This document shows, in pieces, positions 1 to 9,551 of a stretch of 15,153 nt of DNA. The stretch comes from Helicobacteraceae bacterium (GTDB taxonomy: Bacteria; Campylobacterota; Campylobacteria; Campylobacterales; SZUA-545): the NCBI GenBank assembly GCA_031282285.1, contig JAITEA010000072.1:1-15153 (forward strand), read 5' to 3'. The notes beneath the pieces are model-generated. The model did no database searches and had not been told where the DNA came from. It worked only from the letters and a program-made list of their open reading frames with translations. The translations under genes and the position numbers were made by a program. Every line of letters begins with the position of its first letter. Position 1 is the first letter of the stretch.

Positions 1-284
1 TGTTTTAACAGATCGCGGCTAATTGTAGCGCGTTTATAATAGAGCGTGTTCCAATGTTTTTTGTTCATATGATACGCGGCGGTAATATCGCTATATTTTT
101 CGCGCAGATGGAGATTGACGAAGGGATCGTTTTTGAAGTTCATCATAGGCGTTGTTTCGTCGTGCATAACGAGGATAAACATCTTGCCGCCGACGCGAAA
201 GAGCGTGGAGTCCCAGCTAGGTTTATACTCCTTTATCGCGCCTTTTTGTCTTAGCGATATATTTTCTATCGTTTCAAAATCCAT
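1..284 (-). CDS. MmcQ/YjbR-family protein, partial (C-terminus beyond window)
   Basis: An open frame runs on the minus strand from ATG at 284-282 to the left edge, giving 94 codons with no stop. The translation contains LFRVGGKMFILV (about residues 28-39), VNLHLREKY (56-64) and YHMNKKHWNTLYY (71-83). These match the core of the MmcQ/YjbR family: an FRVxGKxF strand, a 'NLK/H...LRE' segment and the YHxNKxHWN motif. Members are small (about 115-125 residues) cytoplasmic proteins with a CyaY-like fold, sometimes called DNA-binding, whose biochemical role is unclear. No in-frame start lies upstream, and the ribosome site is weak (GGGCGG just upstream). It is transcribed away from fmt. The remaining 20-30 residues are missing because of the window edge, not a mutation. 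Family assignment is from motifs only. Confidence 0.82.
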   Translation of the reverse strand, partial: MDFETIENISLRQKGAIKEYKPSWDSTLFRVGGKMFILVMHDETTPMMNFKNDPFVNLHLREKYSDITAAYHMNKKHWNTLYYKRATISRDLLK

Positions 285-329
285 TGCCGCCCGCTTCGCG
301 CCAAACGACGCCCCTTGATTTAGCTTCGT

Positions 330-335
330 ATTATA
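330..335 (-). promoter_or_regulatory. Possible -10 box for the YjbR-family gene
   Basis: On the minus strand a perfect TATAAT (335 down to 330) lies about 45 bases upstream of the ATG at 284. No well-spaced -35 hexamer is visible. That is tolerable in Campylobacterota, whose sigma-70 promoters typically lack a conserved -35. Expected transcription start is near 323. Confidence 0.4.
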
Positions 336-515
336 CGCCTAAATCGCCGGCAAGTTTCGCCGCAAGCCCTCTTTCGTTTAGCGCGATCGCTCAAGCGCGC
401 CGCAAAAAGAGCCAAAAACTACTAGATGCGATCAAGTTTTACGCGCGTTTCCGCCGTCCGCGTTGCCGCCGGTTCCGCTTGGCGGCGATATGCGTTCAAG
501 CGTTTTGAGCGTGAA

Positions 516-598
516 AAATAAATTGTAGATTAAGAAAAACAATTAATTTCAAAAAGTTGATCGATAGCAATGGTGGGGTGTTACGCTTCTGCTATACT
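516..598 (+). promoter_or_regulatory. Candidate promoter with extended -10 (TGCTATACT) and AT-rich upstream tract
   Basis: An AT-rich stretch (about 516-560) precedes TGCTATACT at 590-598, a good match to the extended -10 TGnTATAAT used by sigma-70 promoters of Campylobacterota. No standard-spaced -35 is visible; TTGATC at 557-562 is too far upstream. Transcription would begin near 605. No protein gene follows within 300 bases, so it probably drives the candidate RNA at 599-846. Confidence 0.4.
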
Positions 599-846
599 TC
601 CAGAAGTTTAGGCGCAATACCTAAGCTCTAGGCAAGCAATCTCCGAGTCGCGCTTACTAGCGTAAGTCGTCAGGTTATGAGAGAGGCTATGACGCAGTTG
701 GTAAGTTAGATAAACTGAACCGAACGCAAACTCTTTCTTAATTATATTTATCGGCGACCGGAAGATTGCAAACCTAGTTCAATCTCCGACATAAAACTTT
801 CCCTTTTCCCAAATTATCCCGCTCCGCAAACCTAGCGGGGCGTTTT
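599..846 (+). ncRNA. Candidate structured non-coding RNA or long fmt leader, unidentified
   Basis: This is a gene-free, comparatively AT-rich segment bounded by an extended -10 box (590-598) and an intrinsic terminator (820-846), so a transcript of about 240 nt is predicted. Visible hairpins are TTAGG/CCTAA (608-612 with 620-624), CTTAC/GTAAG with loop TAGC (653-657 with 662-666), CGTCA/TGACG (668-672 with 690-694), and a bulged 9-bp stem (759-768 with 780-788). The loop of that last stem and the terminator loop share the 10-mer GCAAACCTAG. I compared it by memory with tmRNA, RNase P RNA, SRP RNA, 6S RNA and common riboswitches and found no diagnostic motif of any. It could be a small RNA, or an attenuated leader of fmt, whose start is 72 bases beyond the terminator. 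The assignment is inference from structure and boundaries only. Confidence 0.35.
820..846 (+). terminator. Intrinsic (rho-independent) terminator upstream of fmt
   Basis: CGCTCCGC (820-827) pairs with GCGGGGCG (835-842), giving an 8-bp stem with one G-U pair and the 7-nt loop AAACCTA. TTTT follows at 843-846. No plus-strand protein gene lies upstream in the window, so it must end a non-coding transcript or attenuate one entering fmt. Confidence 0.65.
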
Positions 847-870
847 CGTCTACCGTATCCGCGCCGGCGA

Positions 871-880
871 TGTGATACAC
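871..880 (+). promoter_or_regulatory. Weak candidate -10 for the fmt operon
   Basis: TGTGATACAC at 871-880 sits between the terminator and the fmt ribosome site, with GATACA (874-879) as a degenerate -10. If real, it starts the long fmt-to-tol transcript independently of the upstream RNA. The match is poor. Confidence 0.25.
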
Positions 881-900
881 TGCCAAAAGAGTTTAGCTGG

Positions 901-906
901 AAGGAG
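901..906 (+). promoter_or_regulatory. Ribosome binding site of fmt
   Basis: AAGGAG lies 11 bases before the TTG at 918. It supports the TTG start, from which the protein begins with the conserved MKLVFMGAPE strand of the family. Confidence 0.6.
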
Positions 907-917
907 CGGCAGGCGCT

Positions 918-1832
918 TTGAAGCTGGTTTTTATGGGCGCGCCCGAATACGCGGCGATCATACTAGACGATCTATGCGATCGCGGCGCTAATATCGCGCT
1001 TGTCGTTACGAGCGAGGATAAGCCCGTCGGCAGAGACAAGCGCTTAACCGCGCCGCCAGTTAAAGTAGCGGCGTTAAAGCGCGCGCTGGCGATCGCGCAG
1101 CCGCGCAAGCTCGACGATATAGCCGGCGATCTGGCGGCGCTTAAGCCCGATCTGATCGTGGTCGCGGCGTACGGGCAGATGATTGGCGATCGCGTTTTGG
1201 CGATCGCGCCCTGCCTCAACCTCCACGCCTCTTTGCTGCCCAAATATCGCGGCGCCTCGCCGATTCAGGCGGCGCTGTTAAACGGCGATCGATTAACGGG
1301 GCTGACGCTGATGGCTATCGGCAAAAAGCTCGACAGCGGCGCGACGCTCGGTTTCGCGCCGATCGAAACCGCCCCGCATAATCTCAAAACGCTGACGGTC
1401 GCGCTCGCCAAACTGGGCGCGAAATTGATATTAAGCGCTATGGCAAAATACGACTCGCTCAACCCGATCGCGCAGCAAAACTGCGGCGCCAATATGGTTA
1501 AAAAGATCAAAAAAGAGGACGGTCTGATCGATTTTAACCGATCGGCGGCAGCGATCGAACGCGCTTTCAGAGCCTATTACGGCTGGCCTAACATCTACCT
1601 TAAAGACGGCTTACAGTTGCTGGAACTAACGATAAGCGAGCCAAAAACAGCCCCTAGCCGCCATAAGATCGGCGAGATTATCGCCGTCGATCGATCTAGC
1701 GGCGCCGTAACGATCGCCTGCGAAACGGGCGCGATAACGATCGCCAAAGTAAAGCCAAGCGGCAAGAACGCTATGAGCGCGGTCGATTATATAAACGGAA
1801 GGAGGCTGGGCGTTGGAGATACGCTATCTTGA
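918..1832 (+). CDS. fmt: Methionyl-tRNA formyltransferase
   Basis: Transfers a formyl group from 10-formyltetrahydrofolate to methionyl-initiator tRNA, in the cytoplasm, for translation initiation. The 304-residue length is near the family norm (about 310). The N-terminal Rossmann domain starts MKLVFMGAPEYA. The catalytic triad can be placed at Asn101 and His103 (in LNLHAS) and Asp139 (in KKLDSG), and the SLLPKYRGASPI motif lies at 105-116. The C-terminal OB-like domain is about residues 200-304. The start is TTG with AAGGAG upstream; no earlier in-frame start gives a better family N-terminus. It overlaps birA by 20 bases, so the two are translationally linked. Confidence 0.96.
   Translation: MKLVFMGAPEYAAIILDDLCDRGANIALVVTSEDKPVGRDKRLTAPPVKVAALKRALAIAQPRKLDDIAGDLAALKPDLIVVAAYGQMIGDRVLAIAPCLNLHASLLPKYRGASPIQAALLNGDRLTGLTLMAIGKKLDSGATLGFAPIETAPHNLKTLTVALAKLGAKLILSAMAKYDSLNPIAQQNCGANMVKKIKKEDGLIDFNRSAAAIERAFRAYYGWPNIYLKDGLQLLELTISEPKTAPSRHKIGEIIAVDRSSGAVTIACETGAITIAKVKPSGKNAMSAVDYINGRRLGVGDTLS
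1799..1805 (+). promoter_or_regulatory. Ribosome binding site of birA, inside fmt
   Basis: AAGGAGG lies 7 bases before the TTG at 1813. It is a strong site within the fmt coding sequence and decides the TTG start of birA. Confidence 0.65.
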
Positions 1833-2448
1833 ATCAACCGCATCGACGCAAATCCTGCTTGAAAACGCGCTAAAAAACGGCGATCTTAAGCCGCCAATCT
1901 GCGTCTGGACGCTCGATCAGACCGACGGAATCGGCAGCCGCGACAACCGCTGGCAGGGCGCCAAAGGCAATCTCGCCTTTTCCTTCGCGATCGAGCTAGC
2001 GCGCCTGCCAAGCGATCTGCCGCCGCAGAGCGCCTCGCTCTATTTTGGCTATCTGTTCAAAGAGCGCCTGAGCGCGCGCGGATCGAAAGCGTGGCTTAAG
2101 TGGCCTAACGATCTCTATCTCGGCGGCAAAAAGATCGGCGGCGCGATCACAAAACGGTTCGGCGAGGCGATCCTGTGCGGCGTCGGGGTTAATATTGCCG
2201 CGCCGGACGAAGCTTTCGGGGCGATCGACATAGCCTTTGATCCCGCCTCTTTGCTGGCTGATTTTTTGCAAGAGGCGCAAAAGGGGCGGAGTTGGGGCGA
2301 AGTTTTTAGCGGGTACAGATTAGAATATCCCCTCAGTCGCGCCTACGGCGTACATACGGAGTTAGGCGATCTCCCGCTAAAAGAGGCGGTTTTGGAATCC
2401 GACGGTTCGGTTCGGGTCGGGCAAGAAAGGGTGTTTAGCAAGCGATGA
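1813..2448 (+). CDS. birA: Biotin--[acetyl-CoA-carboxylase] ligase, single-domain type
   Basis: Activates biotin as biotinyl-AMP and attaches it to the carboxyl-carrier protein of acetyl-CoA carboxylase and related enzymes. The 211-residue protein lacks the N-terminal helix-turn-helix of the E. coli enzyme, so it should be a ligase and not a repressor; this short form is usual in Campylobacterota. Visible motifs are ESTAST (7-12), the biotinyl-AMP loop TDGIGSRDNRW (37-47), KWPND (96-100), KKIGG (106-110) and GVGVN (123-127). A short C-terminal domain ends the protein. The start is TTG with a strong AAGGAGG. Its stop overlaps the parA start as ATGA, indicating coupled translation. Confidence 0.94.
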   Translation: MEIRYLESTASTQILLENALKNGDLKPPICVWTLDQTDGIGSRDNRWQGAKGNLAFSFAIELARLPSDLPPQSASLYFGYLFKERLSARGSKAWLKWPNDLYLGGKKIGGAITKRFGEAILCGVGVNIAAPDEAFGAIDIAFDPASLLADFLQEAQKGRSWGEVFSGYRLEYPLSRAYGVHTELGDLPLKEAVLESDGSVRVGQERVFSKR

Positions 2449-3254
2449 GCGAAGTAATTGCGATAGCCAATCAAAAGGGCGGGGTCGGCAAAACGACGAC
2501 CGCAGTCAATCTAGCCGCGTCGTTAGCCGTCGCGGAAAAGCGGGTGCTGTTGATCGACGCCGATCCTCAGGCGAACGCCACCAGCCACTACGGATTTCGC
2601 AGGAACGCCTACGAATACAACATATATCACGTGTTGCGTGGCGCCAAAGAGCTGAAGGATATTATCCTTAAAACGCAGCTTGCCAACCTCGATCTCGCGC
2701 CCTCCAATATCGGTCTTGTAGGGCTGGAAAAGGAGCTGTACTCCAAAGAGTACGCGCAAAAGGAGCTCGCGCTCAAAGAGAAGATTCAGGGCGCGCGCGA
2801 GGAGTACGACTATCTGATCATCGACACGCCGCCGACGCTTGGGCTGATTACCATCAACGCCTTGTGCGCCGCCGATAGCGTGATTATCCCGATCCAGTGC
2901 GAATATTTCGCTATGGAGGGCTTGGCGCAGCTGTTCAACACGGTAAAGATGATCCACAAAACCATCAACCCCTCGCTGAAGGTTCGCGGATTCCTGCCCA
3001 CGATGTACAGCTCCAACAACAACCTCTCCAAACAGGTCTTCAGCGAGCTTAAAGAGCACTATCCGGCGCACCTGTTTCCAATCGGCGGCGAGGACGAGGA
3101 GGGCGAAAGCTACATCTATATCCCGCGCAATATCAAGCTCGCCGAATCGCCCAGCTTTGGCAAACCCGTGATCTTATACGATGTTAAATCGATAGGCTCC
3201 TCGGCGTATCAGCATCTTGCCGGCGCGATCCTCTCCGGAGCCAGAGTTGGCTAA
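2445..3254 (+). CDS. parA: Chromosome-partitioning ATPase ParA (Soj)
   Basis: Walker-type ATPase that binds DNA non-specifically and, with ParB, moves origin regions apart. At 269 residues it has the deviant Walker A KGGVGKTTT (11-19), the A' motif LLIDADPQ (35-42), and Walker B YLIIDTPPTLG (123-133). The family signature IPRNIKLAESPSFGKP lies at 226-241. Before this signature is an acidic stretch (GGEDEEGES, 214-222), longer than in many ParA proteins; I believe related epsilonproteobacterial sequences also have extra residues here. It starts on the ATGA overlapping the birA stop and overlaps parB by 8 bases. Position next to parB confirms a chromosomal partition pair. Confidence 0.96.
   Translation: MSEVIAIANQKGGVGKTTTAVNLAASLAVAEKRVLLIDADPQANATSHYGFRRNAYEYNIYHVLRGAKELKDIILKTQLANLDLAPSNIGLVGLEKELYSKEYAQKELALKEKIQGAREEYDYLIIDTPPTLGLITINALCAADSVIIPIQCEYFAMEGLAQLFNTVKMIHKTINPSLKVRGFLPTMYSSNNNLSKQVFSELKEHYPAHLFPIGGEDEEGESYIYIPRNIKLAESPSFGKPVILYDVKSIGSSAYQHLAGAILSGARVG
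3237..3240 (+). promoter_or_regulatory. Ribosome binding site deciding the parB start
   Basis: GGAG lies 6 bases before TTG at 3247. This favours TTG 3247 over the upstream TTG at 3217, which has no ribosome site and would add ten residues with no family match. Confidence 0.6.
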
Positions 3255-4110
3255 GCGCGCGACTTTAGGGCGCGGCATCGGCGCGATCTTGGACGAGGTG
3301 GAGGAGGCGTACGCGGCGGATATTCGCGGCAACACGGAGGCGATTTTGATCCTTGAGATCGACGAGATCGCGCCAAACCCGTTTCAGCCCAGAAAACGCT
3401 TCGACGACGAGGCGCTAGCCGATCTTGCCGCCTCGATCAAACAGCACGGACTATTGCAGCCGATCGTCGTCTTTGAAAAGGACGGCAAGTTTGTGCTGAT
3501 CGCGGGCGAACGGCGGCTGAAAGCCTCCAGACTGGCGGGGCTTAACACGATACGGGCGATCGTAGCCGACATCAACTACTCGAAACTGCGCGAGCTGGCG
3601 CTCATTGAAAATATCCAGCGCCAAGACCTCAACCCGCTGGAGCTTGCCGAATCGTTCAACGAGCTGATCGCCGAGCATAACCTCACCCACGAGGCGCTAG
3701 CCGATCTAGTCGGCAAAAGCCGCGCCTATATAACGAATATGCTGCGGCTCCTCCAGCTTGGCGAATACGCCAAAGAGGCGATCGCGAGCGAAAAGATCAG
3801 CTACGGGCACGGCAAGATTTTAGTCGGTTTAAGCGAGCGCGACGAGCGCAAACTAGTCGATAGCATCGTCAATCAGAAACTCGCCGTCCGCGAGACGGAG
3901 GCGCTGCTGCAATCGATCAGGCGCGAGGGCGGCGTGAAAAACCTCAAGCCGATCGCCTCCGGCATCGATCTAAGCGATCTTGTGGCGAAGCTCAAGGCGC
4001 AAGGCTTCGCGGCGCGCGGCAAGCGAAACGATCTGGTTATTTCGTTTAACGAGACGGACGATCGCGATCGCTTCGCGCGGCTGATCGAAAAACAGGCGGG
4101 GGCTATATGA
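3247..4110 (+). CDS. parB: Chromosome-partitioning protein ParB (Spo0J), CTP-dependent clamp family
   Basis: Binds parS sites near the origin, loads onto DNA as a clamp, and stimulates ParA. From TTG 3247 the protein has 287 residues and begins MAKRATLGRGIGAI, the conserved N-terminal ParA-activating peptide of the family. The ParB/Srx nuclease-like domain contains PNPFQPRKRF, HGLLQPIVV, GERRLKASR (the CTP-binding box) and LIENIQRQDLNPLE. A helix-turn-helix follows (LTHEALADLVGKSRAYITNM) and then a C-terminal dimerisation region. Its first 8 bases overlap parA. No parS-like palindrome is apparent in the window. A longer form from TTG 3217 is possible but unlikely. Confidence 0.95.
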   Translation: MAKRATLGRGIGAILDEVEEAYAADIRGNTEAILILEIDEIAPNPFQPRKRFDDEALADLAASIKQHGLLQPIVVFEKDGKFVLIAGERRLKASRLAGLNTIRAIVADINYSKLRELALIENIQRQDLNPLELAESFNELIAEHNLTHEALADLVGKSRAYITNMLRLLQLGEYAKEAIASEKISYGHGKILVGLSERDERKLVDSIVNQKLAVRETEALLQSIRREGGVKNLKPIASGIDLSDLVAKLKAQGFAARGKRNDLVISFNETDDRDRFARLIEKQAGAI

Positions 4111-4175
4111 GGTCTGTTTTCGCGGCGCTTAGTTTCGTTGTGTTAGCATTAGAGATTCGTTATAGGGGTGGTTGA
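4107..4175 (+). CDS. Possible 22-residue hydrophobic peptide between parB and atpF'
   Basis: An ATG overlaps the parB stop (ATGA at 4107-4110), and its TGA overlaps the atpF' start as TGATG (4173-4177). The frame exactly bridges the 64-base gap. The peptide starts MRSVFAALSFVVLALEIRY, a basic N-terminus followed by a hydrophobic run. GGCGGGGG lies just before the start. It resembles nothing I know and may be a chance frame, or a leader-type peptide that lets ribosomes pass from parB to the atp genes. Confidence 0.2.
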   Translation: MRSVFAALSFVVLALEIRYRGG

Positions 4176-4597
4176 TGATTAAATTCAGTCCGATTTTGAT
4201 GGGCGGCTTCTTCGCTCTGTTTATCGCTCTGCTGGTATTTCTGAACGCGACGCTGTTTCAGCCGGTTTTGCGCCATATAGAAGCCAGAAGATTGCATCTG
4301 CAAAACGAACAGGGCGGCGCGGACGACGATATAGCCGAAGCCGCCAGATTGAAAGCGGAGGCGGAGGAGATTTTGCGCGCCGCGAAAAAAGAGGCGGGCA
4401 AGATCAAAGAGGAAGCCTCGATCAAGGCTAAACTGCAAGCCGAAACGCGGCTGAACGCCGAGCGCGAAACGATCGCCGCCGAACTTGGCGCGTTTGAAAG
4501 CGCCCTGCGTCTGGACGAAACCAATCTCAAAAGCGCGTTGCTTGGCGAGGCGCCGCTGTTCAAAGAGCGGATCAAAACTAAATTTATAGCGGCGTAA
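4175..4597 (+). CDS. atpF': F-type ATP synthase subunit b' (second b-type stator subunit)
   Basis: Forms the peripheral stalk with subunit b, linking the membrane sector to delta on top of F1. The 140-residue protein has one transmembrane helix near the N-terminus (about residues 8-27) followed by a long charged helix rich in Ala, Glu and Lys (about 50-125), the usual b-subunit layout. The start is ATG 4175, placed 6 bases after AGGGG; TTG at 4172 is closer to that site and less likely. Two tandem b-type genes are typical of Campylobacterota and of photosynthetic lineages. The sequence itself is poorly conserved, so the call rests on architecture and position. Confidence 0.88.
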   Translation: MIKFSPILMGGFFALFIALLVFLNATLFQPVLRHIEARRLHLQNEQGGADDDIAEAARLKAEAEEILRAAKKEAGKIKEEASIKAKLQAETRLNAERETIAAELGAFESALRLDETNLKSALLGEAPLFKERIKTKFIAA

Positions 4598-4602
4598 GGA
4601 GG
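4596..4602 (+). promoter_or_regulatory. Ribosome binding site deciding the atpF start
   Basis: AAGGAGG overlaps the atpF' stop and lies 4 bases before GTG 4607. The in-frame TTG at 4604 is only one base away, too close to be used. Confidence 0.65.
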
Positions 4603-4606
4603 ATTG

Positions 4607-5107
4607 GTGAGAGCGTTTATACTACTTATTTCCGCAGCCGCGGCGGCGTTTGGCGCGGAGGGGGAGCTGGATATTCTGTGGCGGACTATCAACTTCGCCA
4701 TATTCGCCGGCTTGACCTATTACCTGCTCGCCGATTTTGTCAGGAAGTTTTTCGGCGATCGGACGCGCTCGATCGTCTCGGCGTTTGAAAAGGCGCAGGA
4801 CAAAGCCAAAGAGGCGCGCTCAAACCGCGAAAAAGCGGCGGCGGCGCTGGACGAGGCGAAGGCAAACGCCGAATCGATCGTCAAGTTCGCCAAAGACGAG
4901 GCGATAGCCATCGCCGATCGCGTATCTGCCAAGACCGACGAAGAGATCAAGGTGCTTCATAAACTCAAAGAGGAGAGCAAGATCGTAGCCGAAAACAAGA
5001 TGATCCGCGCCGTAGTCGCCTCCACGATGGGCGAGATACTGAGCGCGGACGATCTGCTCAGCGATCAAGACGCGATTGTGGAAAATCTAAGAAAGCGAGC
5101 GATCTGA
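4607..5107 (+). CDS. atpF: F-type ATP synthase subunit b
   Basis: Second stator subunit, pairing with b' to hold F1 against the rotor torque. From GTG 4607 the protein has 166 residues. It begins with a signal-peptide-like stretch (about residues 1-17, ending AAAAFGAEG), then a membrane helix (about 25-43) preceded by ILWRTINFAIFAG, and then a long charged coiled-coil helix. The extra N-terminal hydrophobic segment is characteristic of b subunits in Campylobacterota and absent from E. coli; whether it is cleaved is unknown. The strong ribosome site overlaps the preceding stop, so b' and b should be made together. The next gene begins one base after its stop. Confidence 0.92.
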   Translation: MRAFILLISAAAAAFGAEGELDILWRTINFAIFAGLTYYLLADFVRKFFGDRTRSIVSAFEKAQDKAKEARSNREKAAAALDEAKANAESIVKFAKDEAIAIADRVSAKTDEEIKVLHKLKEESKIVAENKMIRAVVASTMGEILSADDLLSDQDAIVENLRKRAI

Positions 5108-5108
5108 T

Positions 5109-5684
5109 ATGGACGACAAACTAGCCGCAAAACGATACGCCGCCGCGCTGATCGCCGCGACGAAGGAAAACGAATTAGCCGAAATACTCTCGCTTTTAGA
5201 AAACGCCATTCCTCTTTTTGAGAGCAAAAAGTTCCTAGAGAGGATCAGATCGCCGCTGATACCCAGCGCCGATAAGAGCGCGGCGTTTATTTCGGCTTTT
5301 GGCGGCAAAACCGCCGCCGCGCCAAAGCCGCAAAAATCCGCCAATAAAAGCCTAGACAAACTAGGCGCGCTGATTACCCTGCTCGCCGAGAAAAACCGGC
5401 TGGGCGCGCTGCCCTATATCGTCAAAGAGGCGAAGGTGGCGCTCGCGGGCAAACGCTTGGCGTACGAGGGGGTGGTCGATTCGCAAACGCCTATCGACAA
5501 ACCAAAGCTCGACGGCTTAGCCAAATCGCTGACCAAACGGCTTGGCGTGGAGATCAGGCTTTCGCAGTCTAACCGCAAATACGACGGCGTTCGAGTGGCG
5601 ATCGACGATCTTGGCGTAGAGGTTGATTTTTCAAAAGCGCGGATTAGCTCCCAGATTCTGGGTCATATCCTGCGCGGGCTATAA
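5109..5684 (+). CDS. atpH: F-type ATP synthase subunit delta
   Basis: Caps F1 and joins it to the b/b' stalk. The 191-residue protein is slightly longer than the usual 175-180; the extra length looks like a low-complexity Lys/Ala/Pro linker (about residues 66-79) between the N-terminal six-helix domain and the C-terminal part. The N-terminus LAAKRYAAALIAA matches the family's 'a.rYA.Al...A' start, and the C-terminus VRVAIDDLGVEVDFSKARI corresponds to the conserved 'G..i.ig....D.Si..rL' region. It starts at ATG one base after the atpF stop with only a weak ribosome site, implying coupling. Function is inferred from position and these motifs. Confidence 0.9.
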   Translation: MDDKLAAKRYAAALIAATKENELAEILSLLENAIPLFESKKFLERIRSPLIPSADKSAAFISAFGGKTAAAPKPQKSANKSLDKLGALITLLAEKNRLGALPYIVKEAKVALAGKRLAYEGVVDSQTPIDKPKLDGLAKSLTKRLGVEIRLSQSNRKYDGVRVAIDDLGVEVDFSKARISSQILGHILRGL

Positions 5685-5708
5685 ATTAAACAACGGAAAG
5701 GAGTAATT

Positions 5709-7220
5709 GTGGCGCTGAAAACGGAAGAGATTAGTTCGATCATTCGCGATCGGATCGAAAATTACGAGCTTAAACTCGATATTCAAGAGGTCGGCAAGGT
5801 GGTATCCATCGCCGACGGTATCGCTAAGGTTTACGGCTTAAAGAACATTATGGCGGAGGAGATCGTCGAGTTTGCCGGCGGCGAAAAGGGCTTGGCGCTC
5901 AACCTCGACGAGGACAGCGTGGGCGTGGTCGTGCTGGGCAAAGCTACGGAGATTACCGAGGGAACCGCGGTAAAGCGCACGGGCAAACTGCTCTCCGCGC
6001 CCGTCGGCGACGGTATGATCGGTCGCGTGGTGAATGCGCTGGGCGAGCCAATCGACGGCAAAGGCGCGATCGAGGCGGCGAAAATTCGTTTCGTCGAGGA
6101 AAAAGCGCCCGGCATTATGGCTAGAAAATCCGTTCACGAGCCGCTTCAAACGGGCATCAAAGCGATCGACGCGCTCGTGCCGATCGGTCGCGGTCAGCGC
6201 GAGCTTATTATCGGCGACCGCCAAACGGGCAAAACGACCGTCGCGGTGGATACGATTATCAGCCAAAAAGGGCAGGATGTCGTCTGTATCTATGTAGCCA
6301 TAGGTCAGAAACAAAGCACGGTGGCGCAGGTCGTCCGCCGTCTGGAAGAGCACGGCGCGATGGATTACACGATCGTCGTCTCCGCTTCGGCGAGCGAATC
6401 GGCGGCGATGCAGTATCTGGCGCCTTACACGGGCGTTACGATGGGCGAGTATTTCCGCGACAGCTCGCGCCACGCGCTGATCATCTACGACGATCTCTCC
6501 AAGCACGCCGTAGCCTACCGCGAAATGTCGCTGCTACTGCGCCGCCCCCCGGGTCGCGAAGCCTACCCGGGCGACGTGTTCTATCTCCACTCCCGCCTGC
6601 TGGAGCGCGCCGCGAAGATGAGCGACGCCAAAGGCGCGGGCAGTTTGACGGCGCTGCCGATCGTAGAAACGCAGGCGGGCGACGTTTCCGCGTATATCCC
6701 AACCAATGTGATCTCCATCACCGACGGGCAAATATTCCTTGAAACCGATCTGTTTAACTCCGGCGTCCGCCCCGCGATCAACGTGGGCATCTCGGTCTCC
6801 CGCGTCGGCGGCGCGGCGCAGATCAAGGCGATGAAACAGGTGGCGGGATCGCTTAAGGGCGATCTGGCGCAGTTTAGAGAGCTTCAGGCGTTCAGCCAGT
6901 TTGCCTCCGATCTCGACGAGGTGAGCCGCAAACAGCTTGAGCGCGGGCAGAAGATGGTCGAGGCGCTCAAACAGCCGCCCTATTCGCCGCTTGCGGTGGA
7001 AAAGCAGGTGGCGGTTATCTTCGCCGCTTCCAAAGGCTATCTAGACGGCGTTCCCGCAAGCGCGGTCAACCGCTTTGAATCCGAGCTTTATCCGTTCTTG
7101 GAGGCGAAGTATCCGCAGATTTTGGAGGGTATCCGCTCCAAAAAGCAGGTCGATAAAGACCTCGAGGCGGAGCTAAAGAAGGCTTTGGAAGATTTCCTGA
7201 GCGTCTTTAGCGTAAATTAA
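5709..7220 (+). CDS. atpA: F-type ATP synthase subunit alpha
   Basis: Non-catalytic nucleotide-binding subunit of the F1 hexamer. The 503-residue length is standard. The P-loop GDRQTGKT lies at 169-176, the Walker B region LIIYDDL at 257-263, the [20 protein letters not shown] block at 281-300, and the alpha/beta signature [10 protein letters not shown] at 355-364. That signature is followed by Arg365 in SRVGG, the arginine finger that reaches into the catalytic site. The start is GTG at 5709 with AAAGGAG (5697-5703) five bases upstream. All key residues are present. Confidence 0.98.
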   Translation: MALKTEEISSIIRDRIENYELKLDIQEVGKVVSIADGIAKVYGLKNIMAEEIVEFAGGEKGLALNLDEDSVGVVVLGKATEITEGTAVKRTGKLLSAPVGDGMIGRVVNALGEPIDGKGAIEAAKIRFVEEKAPGIMARKSVHEPLQTGIKAIDALVPIGRGQRELIIGDRQTGKTTVAVDTIISQKGQDVVCIYVAIGQKQSTVAQVVRRLEEHGAMDYTIVVSASASESAAMQYLAPYTGVTMGEYFRDSSRHALIIYDDLSKHAVAYREMSLLLRRPPGREAYPGDVFYLHSRLLERAAKMSDAKGAGSLTALPIVETQAGDVSAYIPTNVISITDGQIFLETDLFNSGVRPAINVGISVSRVGGAAQIKAMKQVAGSLKGDLAQFRELQAFSQFASDLDEVSRKQLERGQKMVEALKQPPYSPLAVEKQVAVIFAASKGYLDGVPASAVNRFESELYPFLEAKYPQILEGIRSKKQVDKDLEAELKKALEDFLSVFSVN

Positions 7221-7229
7221 GGTCGATAT

Positions 7230-9541
<2,312 letters not shown>

Positions 9542-9551
9542 AGGAGACGCG

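Noticed and set aside
54..318. Two short plus-strand frames at the left edge
   Set aside because: They are antisense to the MmcQ/YjbR-family frame, whose motifs are clear on the minus strand.
284..508. 74-residue plus-strand frame
   Set aside because: No ribosome site, low-complexity basic composition and no family motif; it lies in the intergenic region.
590..846. Candidate RNA as tmRNA, RNase P RNA, SRP RNA or 6S RNA
   Set aside because: No tag-coding or T-arm/CCA end, no RNase P core such as GAGGAAAGTCC, no SRP loop, and no long bubble stem typical of 6S.
2445..4110. Search for parS near parAB
   Set aside because: I saw no TGTTTCACGTGAAACA-like palindrome in the window; the sites are presumably elsewhere.
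4138..4166. Possible promoter TTGTGT-17-TATAGG before atpF'
   Set aside because: Transcription would start almost at the ATG and exclude the AGGGG ribosome site, so it is probably chance.
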